Made by a program: the position numbers and the translations under genes. 64,000 nucleotides of DNA, from NCBI GenBank assembly GCA_002104935.1, contig MCGT01000008.1, positions 434,001 through 498,000 of the forward strand, read 5' to 3'. Every line of letters starts with the position of its first letter. Positions within the stretch are counted from its first letter, which is position 1. Below the pieces are notes generated by a model. The model was given only the letters and a program-made list of their open reading frames with translations, was not told where the DNA came from and did no database searches. The DNA is from Hesseltinella vesiculosa. Its lineage: Eukaryota; Mucoromycota; Mucoromycetes; Mucorales; Cunninghamellaceae. Below are positions 57,353 to 64,000 of this stretch, piece by piece.

Positions 57353-58530
57353 CTGTGATAGTTAAAAACATAACTTCCCTAGTTGCATAACGTATAAAAG
57401 CATGCCTGCGTGTCATATCAAAATGTATGTTTTACCACCTGTCAAGCTTTGGTGCGTGCAGCCCAAAAAATCCATTGGCTGCCCACCCAGTCAAATATTT
57501 AAACTCTCCTGGTAGATTCCTGAGCGGCTCCCCTCAACAAATTGTGTATGTGCAAAGTCAACCACATTTTTCAAGGCATGGGTGTCTTGACTGCATTTAG
57601 GAAAAAATGCGTTCATTTTGAAAAAAATAACTACTCAATATGATTTTGATTAAGCCATGGCACGTTGTTTTGCGAAATAATTGCACGCACTTTGCAAAAA
57701 AAAAAAAACCAAGTGACTTTGGCCAGGACACGCGTGAAAAACGTCAAAGTCTGAAAGAGAAACACGGGGATTGAAAGCAGGTACATCCCAGGTTCGAAAA
57801 AAAACCCAAATTTAGACATAGCAAGAAAAGTGTAGTGTTTAAGCAAATACTTGCCTTCAAAGGGAATGAAAATAATTGTGAGCGATATATTTTTCTTTAT
57901 ATGGGTGATGGATTTTTTGAAAAAATACTTTCTAAAAATGTATAATTGCTACTTTTTTAGAAAGTATTTTTTCAAAAAATCCATCACCCATATAAAGAAA
58001 AATATATCGCTCACAATTATTTTCATTCCCTTTGAAGGCAAGTATTTGCTTAAACACTACACTTTTCTTGCTATGTCTAAATTTGGGTTTTTTTTCGAAC
58101 CTGGGATGTACCTGCTTTCAATCCCCGTGTTTCTCTTTCAGACTTTGACGTTTTTCACGCGTGTCCTGGCCAAAGTCACTTGGTTTTTTTTTTTTGCAAA
58201 GTGCGTGCAATTATTTCGCAAAACAACGTGCCATGGCTTAATCAAAATCATATTGAGTAGTTATTTTTTTCAAAATGAACGCATTTTTTCCTAAATGCAG
58301 TCAAGACACCCATGCCTTGAAAAATGTGGTTGACTTTGCACATACACAATTTGTTGAGGGGAGCCGCTCAGGAATCTACCAGGAGAGTTTAAATTTTGGA
58401 CTGGTCAATGCACCAAAGCTTGCCAGGTGGTAAACATACATTATTGATATGATACGCAGACATGCTTTTGTACGTCACGTAAACTAGGGTAGCTATGTTT
58501 TAAACTATCATAAATCATCACAATTTGTCT
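57353..58530. repeat. Giant inverted repeat (palindrome) with 15-nt spacer
   Basis: Arms 57498-57938 and 57954-58395 (about 441 bp) are reverse complements with a single difference by eye, an A13 versus T12 run (57696-57708 and 58184-58195). The loop is 57939-57953. Outside these, to about 57353 and 58530, the arms remain alignable with many mismatches (for example CACCTGTCAAGCTTTGGTGC versus CACCTGGCAAGCTTTGGTGC). No coding capacity; the only long open frame across it (57851-58294) mirrors itself. Confidence 0.92.
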
Positions 58531-59284
58531 TCTGCATTAGAACGTGTTAAATAGAAAAAAAAAGGTATCACTCATTTATTGGCACGTCTCACATCATCGG
58601 TCCTCTCTTCCCGTTCATCATCTTTTAGATTGCAATCTCTGTCTTCCCTATAAATTATCAACTTCTATGACAACCTCTCTCTTTCTCCTAATCTGATTTT
58701 CAGAATTAAAACTGTTTTTTTCGGTCTCGCTCATTCTTGACTAAGTCCATCGAACTGTTTTTCACAGAACGCTGACATTGAGAAACTATAGTTTTGGAGG
58801 GCTATTGGTTTTATTCTTGTTGACCTGGGGATTGCTTTGCCCTAGCTCGCCAATATTGTGTCAGGGAGGCCTGTGATACTCACCTCTCGTCCTACACCAG
58901 GTTTATGAAAAACTGGGAGTGGTATGACGGATATCAGATGTTCGATGATTTAAAAAACCAATGAAAGAAGAGTGGCAAAAAATTGTTCTTGAACCAATTA
59001 ATGGAAAGGTACAAATACGAAAAGAAGTATAAGAGGGCTTGGGTCTTCAAAAAGCTTCAATTTTACAAAGGCCTTTGGTAGTCTTTATAAATCTCAGCCA
59101 GTGGATCCAAATTTGGCGCGCATGAGGTGAAAAATCACGGTGGAGAGCGTTAGACGTTGGTCACCGATTGACGTGCGTGTCCCAGGCAGGAGTTGAAGGC
59201 ACTGTTCGGAGAATGAAATATTCTAGGCTTCACCAGCCAAATTATTTTCGTCAATTTGAAAAAAAAAACCCGTATGCTCCACAG

Positions 59285-59640
59285 CACTTTTGAGTGATTA
59301 AATCGATCTGAGATTTTGCATGGGTGCGCACAGGCATGAATGATGTTAGCATTAAAAAAATCAGGGCGATTGGTGAAAGTCACCCAGCCAGCTATTGCCC
59401 CGTTTCGTCTTGACACACCCTTTTCCCCAGCTAAAAAAATTGAAAAATCGGTCATTTTCACCAGGGGACCCCCAGGTGATCTGATCGAAAACCACAGCGC
59501 AAATTGCTTGAATAAATACACGCCAAATTTTGCACTCCAGTACAAAATGATAAGAAATGGCTATGGTTTAAATTACAACTCTCTCAAACAGCTGGAAGGC
59601 TGGAGAACATACACTAAAAACATTTGGCACGCACTTGAAA
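59285..59640 (+). repeat. Dispersed repeat, copy 3
   Basis: Direct-orientation relative of 25565-25920. Shared blocks: GAGTGATT..ATCGATC-type start, AAAAATCAGGGC, AGTCACCCAGCC, CCCCAGCTAAAAAAA, AAAAATCGGTCATTTTCACC, GACCCCCAGGTGATC, ACTCCAGTACAAAATGA and GAAGGCTGGAGAACAT. Confidence 0.65.
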
Positions 59641-60193
59641 AAGCATTTCTCTGTCCAGTTCTGAGAAAAAAAACATGGCATTCATAAAGACATTATATAC
59701 TGCGAAAGATCGGAATGGGCCGCACAATGGATATATTTTATATAGTCCAGGCTAAAGTAATGCAAAAAGCAGATGATTAAGTAGAATGAGCGCTGCAGTG
59801 AAGGATGAGCGAGAAAGTGAAGGATGAGCGAGAAAAGTTCATGATGCTGATTGTGAACAGTCACGGGCGTTGGGTTTCAATTTCTTTTTCGAGGCCTACT
59901 TTTTTTTTTTTTTTTTTCTCTTTCGTTCTTTCCGTCACCTTTTCTTTTTTCTTTTTTTTTTCTGTCTTGTTTTTCTATATCACCGTTTCCCATAGATCGA
60001 CCTTAAGCATATACTTTCTGTGATATTCAGAGTAAGTACCCAGGTCAATTGAATGTTTGCTTTCGCTTAATCTTTTATTGTGTTTGTGGTTCCCTTTTTT
60101 TGGAACTGTAGAATTCAAGTTGCAGTGATCAGTTTGCAAAGAAAGAACTGTTTATTTTCATTTGCTGCGTCCTTCATTTTAACAACATAAAAA

Positions 60194-63100
60194 ATGACAA
60201 CGTTACAAGTATATGCACATCGACTTGGTGATCCTAATCTTGGTATGGCACTTTGTGAAAGTGAAAATGAAAGTTGCTGACCCCTTTTCACGCTCTTCTT
60301 AGCTGTCAGTCTCAAGGTGACCATTGCCAATGAACTGCGCGATCAAGTTGAAGTATTCCAAACCCTGGAATATCCACGATTTCTAGCTACCTTGATTCCA
60401 GTATTCCTGGACATCTTACAGAATGGCACGCCCGTGTTTATGAGCACCGCACCTGAACAGGTAATTCCACAACACAAACGCACTTTTTTTTTCTTTTATG
60501 AACCAGCAAGGACCTTACTTTTTGTTTTAACTACTCTAGAAATTGCGCAACATCATCCTTGAAATCATCTATCGCTTACCACAAACAGAACCGCTGAAAG
60601 AATATGCACCGGACCTGTGCAAGACATTGATGCATCTGCTACGTGTGGAAAACGAAGACAACGCCATCGTTTGTGTCAAAATCATTATTGACCTGCACAG
60701 ATCCTTCCGCCATGTTCTGGAAGATCAAGTACAGCCCTTCCTTGATATTGTGCAAGAAATTTTTAATAACATGGAACAGACTGTCAAGGATAACTTCGAC
60801 GCCCCAAGTACACCCGCTGCTAACCCAATGACTGTAAGCACTCCTACACCTTCTGTGGCGTTTGACTCTCACTCACTATCTCTCGTCTATGATAGCCTGG
60901 GCCAGGATCATTGCTTGCTCCATCACCACGACCTATGTCACCTGCATCTGAGACTTCCGCCGTCGAAACACCCGCCAAGGTCCTTCCAAAGAGTATGTTT
61001 AGTTTCAAAGTGCTGACCGAATGTCCTATCATTGTCGTGCTGCTCTTCCAATCACACCGCCGCTATGCTGCTGAAAACATTATGAAGTTTATACCTTTGA
61101 TCTTCTCGGTAAGACTCCCAAAAAAAGGAAAATTAGATGAGAGGCTCATCTCTCTATTTTAATGTTAGACCTTGCAATTGCAAGCGAAACCTCAAGCCGA
61201 AGCAGCAAACGCAGCCTCTGCACGTGGCGAAGTCTTTGTTGGCGTCAGCCCAGAAATCAAGAACCGCAGTATCTACAATGATTTCATTGTAGCCCAAGTC
61301 AAAACCATGTCCTTTCTGGCCTATATCCTTCGCAGCTACACGGCTCTGCTGCGACCATACCAAGATCAAATCCCTGACTTTGTTTTGCGCCTATTACGCG
61401 AATGTCCTCCTGAATCGTCCGCCACCCGTAAGGAGCTCTTGGTGGCCACCCGACACATCCTGTCTACCGACTTCCGTACCTCCTTTGTGCCCAAGATCGA
61501 TCTTCTCTTGAACGAAAAGGTCCTGATAGGCACCGGTGTCACCTCCCACGACACTCTACGTCCGTTGGCCTATAGTATGTTGGCCGATCTTGTCCATCAC
61601 ATCCGATCCGAGCTGTCCACGGCTCAGCTCTTCCGCACCGTGTATATCTATTCAAGGAACCTGCACGATAGTACCCTGGCTCCCAGTATCCAAACGATGT
61701 GTGGCAAACTACTTCTCAATTTGATCGACTGTATCATCAAAATCAACAACAAAGCTGAAGGTATCCTCTCTTGCATACTGCATTGACGGCATTAGTATCT
61801 CTTGGCACTGACGTTTTTTTTTTTTTTTGTATTGGTAGGCCGCGAATTGTTGATGCGCATTTTGGATGCATTTGCCAGCAAATTCTCTGCTCTGAACAAC
61901 CAATTCCAGCACAATCTCTGTCAGTACCAAAAGAAAAAGGTTGCTGGGGATGCGATGAATCAGGACCAGAATGATGAGGACGAGGACGACTTTGATTTTG
62001 ATCGCACCCGAGCAATCCACACTGCCACGTTTGTACCTGACGCAACACATGATGGAATCAAAGGTTAGGCTCACTGGTGACCGACTTGTTTTTCTTTTCA
62101 AGAGCTCACCGTTTTCTTTGTCACTTTATCTAGATGGTCGCTTCCTATTCAAAAACTTGGCAATTGGACTGAAGCCACTATTCATCGGCATGCGACACTG
62201 TAATCCCAGTCCAGCAAGCGACGAAATCAACCCTCAAGCTTACAATCAATTTGCTCGTGGTTTCTCGCAAGATGACATCTCAATCCTGATCCGTTTGTTC
62301 CGTGAAGGCCTGTTGTGCTTTGAATATTACAATGTCGATAATTACGGACCCGAAGGCGCGCTTCCCAACTACAATGAAATCCTAAGCACTGATAGCAAAG
62401 ACGAAAACTCTGTGGGTTGCAACGATGCTGCTGTCAAGCTAGGCACTCAGCCAATTATCGAAAAGGAAATACTAGATATGTTTGCCATCGTCTTTACCCT
62501 ACTCGACCCTGCCATCTTTCAAGAGATATTCGCCTCTCAGATCGATTATTTCTTCGAACGCATGCTCATCAACACCTCCTTACTTCACATTGCTCAGTAC
62601 TTTTTGATGAACGATGTCTCCTCACAGGGCTTTGCCGGCATCCTCGTCAAATTCCTCATTGATAGGATCGAGTGCCTGGGTGATGATGATGTTCATTACT
62701 CGGCTGTCATGCTACACCTTTTCCGCCTCACCTTTATGGCCATCAACTTCTTCCCGGACAGCAACGAATCAGTCCTCCAGCCTTATCTCAGTAACCTTGT
62801 CATGTCCTGCTTCAAACTATCCACCAAGGCCAAGGAGCACGCCAATTACTTTTTGCTACTGCGGGCTCTCTTCAAAAGCATCGGCGGTGGCCGCTTTGAA
62901 TTACTGTACAAGGAAGTGTCGCCACTGCTCCAAGTCGTGCTCGAAAACCTCAATTCCCTATTGACCCTCGCTCACAAGCCAGCCATGCGCAACCTCTTTG
63001 TCGAGCTCTGTTTGGCTGTGCCCGTTCGTCTGAGCACCTTGCTGCCCTACCTTCCTTATTTAATGCGCCCACTGGTCATTGCCCTTAGTGCCGATCAAGA

Positions 63101-64000
63101 ACTGGTGTCTCAGGGTTTGCGAACCATGGAGCTCTGCAATGACAACCTGAACCCCGAGTTCCTCGATCACATTATGGCTCCTGTCATGACCGAGCTGATG
63201 GATGCCCTCTGGAGCCACCTCAAGCCTTTGCCTTACAATCAACAGCACAGCCATGCTGCCATGCGGATCCTGGGCAAGCTCGGTGGCCGAAACCGACGCA
63301 TCCTGAAGAATCCTCCTCGCCTGCAGTACGATGAACGTGGTGAAAGCGGTGTTTCTGTAGAAGTGGTATTTGATGCCACCAGCACTCCATATACCTTACC
63401 CCTCGATAAGAGTCTGGAAATCGCCATCAACACCCTCAATCGCCCCAGCGTCGACATCTTCTACAAGCGTCAAGCCTACGACTTTCTCAAAGCCAGCGTT
63501 GCCATCCTCCTTGATCTGGACGCAGGCGATAGCAAACTCGATGAAGCCCTCTATCAGCGTGTGCAGGACCATCTCCTCGTCTCTACCTCTACTGATAACA
63601 CTGACGACACCCAGAAAACAGAGAAAGAGGTAAGCCTAGCTTGCAAACGAAAAAAAGCTGTATTTTACTTTCTTTGCCCTCGCTCACTTTTTTTTTTTTT
63701 TTTTTTTTGATTTTGTAAAGACTGCTGATACCGAACAGGATACGGTCGTCGGTACTTCATTCAAAGACTCGGACATGAAACCCAAACGGTTGACAGGCAA
63801 TGGATACACCCGATACCTGGCAAAACGTGTGGCTCAAGAGGATGCACTTAAAACTATCCTTGTTGCGTGCATGAAGGCTTCGACTATTGATGACCTTGCA
63901 CCTGATGCTATTGCTTTCTTTGACAATATTTGCCGCCACTTCACCCTTCTCCATGTGGGCGAAGCCATTGATGCCAAGGACGGCGGCAGCGGATTCAAGC
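60194..64000 (+). CDS. TRA1: TRA1/TRRAP, SAGA and NuA4 subunit (3' end outside window)
   Basis: Start ATG 60194 (MTTLQVYAHRLGDPN, ending in exon 1 with Leu), then exon 2 from about 60302 (AVSLKVTIANELRDQVEVFQ). Further exons run to the window end, with introns near 60461-60540, 60834-60894, 61110-61168, 61760-61840, 62065-62134 and 63630-63720. Recognisable family segments: FLDILQNGTPVFMSTAPEQ, KLRNIILEIIYRLPQTEPLK, SVSLKSMFSFKVLTECP-type, YKEVSPLLQVVLENLNSL, AMRNLFVELCLAVPVRLSTL, LPYLPYLMRPLVIALSADQE, LKPLPYNQQHSHAAMRILGK and LGGRNRRIL. This is the HEAT-repeat solenoid of the TRA1 pseudokinase. Family knowledge: activator-docking scaffold of the SAGA and NuA4 acetyltransferase complexes. The FAT and pseudokinase domains lie beyond the window. 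The N-terminus is slightly shorter than that of yeast. Confidence 0.95.

Larger units (their letters stand above)
54949..60193. other. Gene-poor stretch with palindrome and dispersed repeats
   Basis: More than 5 kb without a supported gene. It contains a 180-codon minus-strand frame (56436-56978) and a 61-codon frame (55613-55798) with no recognised motif, two dispersed repeat copies (57020-57260 inverted; 59285-59640) and the palindrome at 57353-58530. The right end must contain the TRA1 promoter; T-rich DNA at 59901-59980 is likely part of its leader. Confidence 0.6.

Noticed and set aside
57851..58294. 147-codon open frame across the palindrome
   Set aside because: It spans the inverted repeat centre and its two halves mirror each other; composition is Phe/Lys from A/T runs. 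No coding signal.

Overview
The window is nuclear DNA of a filamentous fungus, most likely an early-diverging one of the Mucoromycota (Mucorales-like). The signs are dense intron-rich genes with short GT-AG introns (about 45-120 nt), a secreted rhizopuspepsin-type aspartic protease, a URC4 uracil-catabolism gene, an LtrA-type membrane protein and Tc1/mariner and TnpB-like mobile DNA. No bacterial operon structure, rRNA, tRNA or CRISPR array was seen. Many introns carry runs of 10-29 A or T. Species cannot be named from this.

Layout: 1-1520 (-) tandem ABC ATPase, cut by the window start; 2438-3813 (-) aspartic protease; 4375-5994 (-) GDSL phospholipase; 6442-8490 (+) GTPBP1/2-like GTPase; 8952-10384 (-) PARL-type rhomboid lacking both catalytic residues; 10471-11328 a decayed TnpB/Fanzor-like element between inverted repeats; 11396-12527 (+) ESF2; 12750-15512 (-) RRM protein; 15780-20336 (-) DHX37/Dhr1 helicase; 20427-21195 a Tc1/mariner remnant with TIRs and a TA duplication, just upstream of the helicase start; about 21372-21760 (-) a small unidentified gene; 22116-25288 (+) an intact six-exon TnpB/Fanzor-like nuclease gene; 26969-29983 (+) LtrA family; 30321-about 32620 (-) GATA factor; 33395-34279 (+) ribosomal protein uS5; 34506-35937 (-) URC4; 36351-39874 (+) CTF4/WDHD1; 40209-40945 (-) zinc-ribbon protein; 41125-43017 (-) unidentified acidic nuclear-type protein; 43952-45073 (-) secreted, probably GPI-anchored protein; 47223-48452 (+) ADE1; 49111-49797 and 50602-51339 (-) two C2H2 factors; 52893-54847 (-) amino acid permease; 54848-60193 a gene-poor stretch with a giant palindrome and dispersed repeats; 60194-64000 (+) TRA1, cut by the window end.

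Most genes are ordinary housekeeping: ribosome biogenesis and translation (ESF2, DHR1, uS5), replication (CTF4), transcription (TRA1, GATA, C2H2), purine and pyrimidine metabolism (ADE1, URC4), and secretion or uptake (protease, lipase, permease). They do not form one pathway.

The most interesting content is (1) the intact Fanzor-like gene, whose exons sum to a clean 947-residue frame with RuvC motifs, a zinc ribbon and an extra N-terminal zinc-knuckle-like motif, together with a second, broken, TIR-bounded relative 11 kb away; (2) a near-perfect 441-bp-armed palindrome at 57498-58395 with diverged outer arms; (3) a PARL-type rhomboid with both Ser and His of the catalytic dyad replaced by Asn; (4) two GC-AG introns in the GDSL gene. 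All gene models were spliced by eye; exon borders are inferences from reading-frame continuity and consensus sites.
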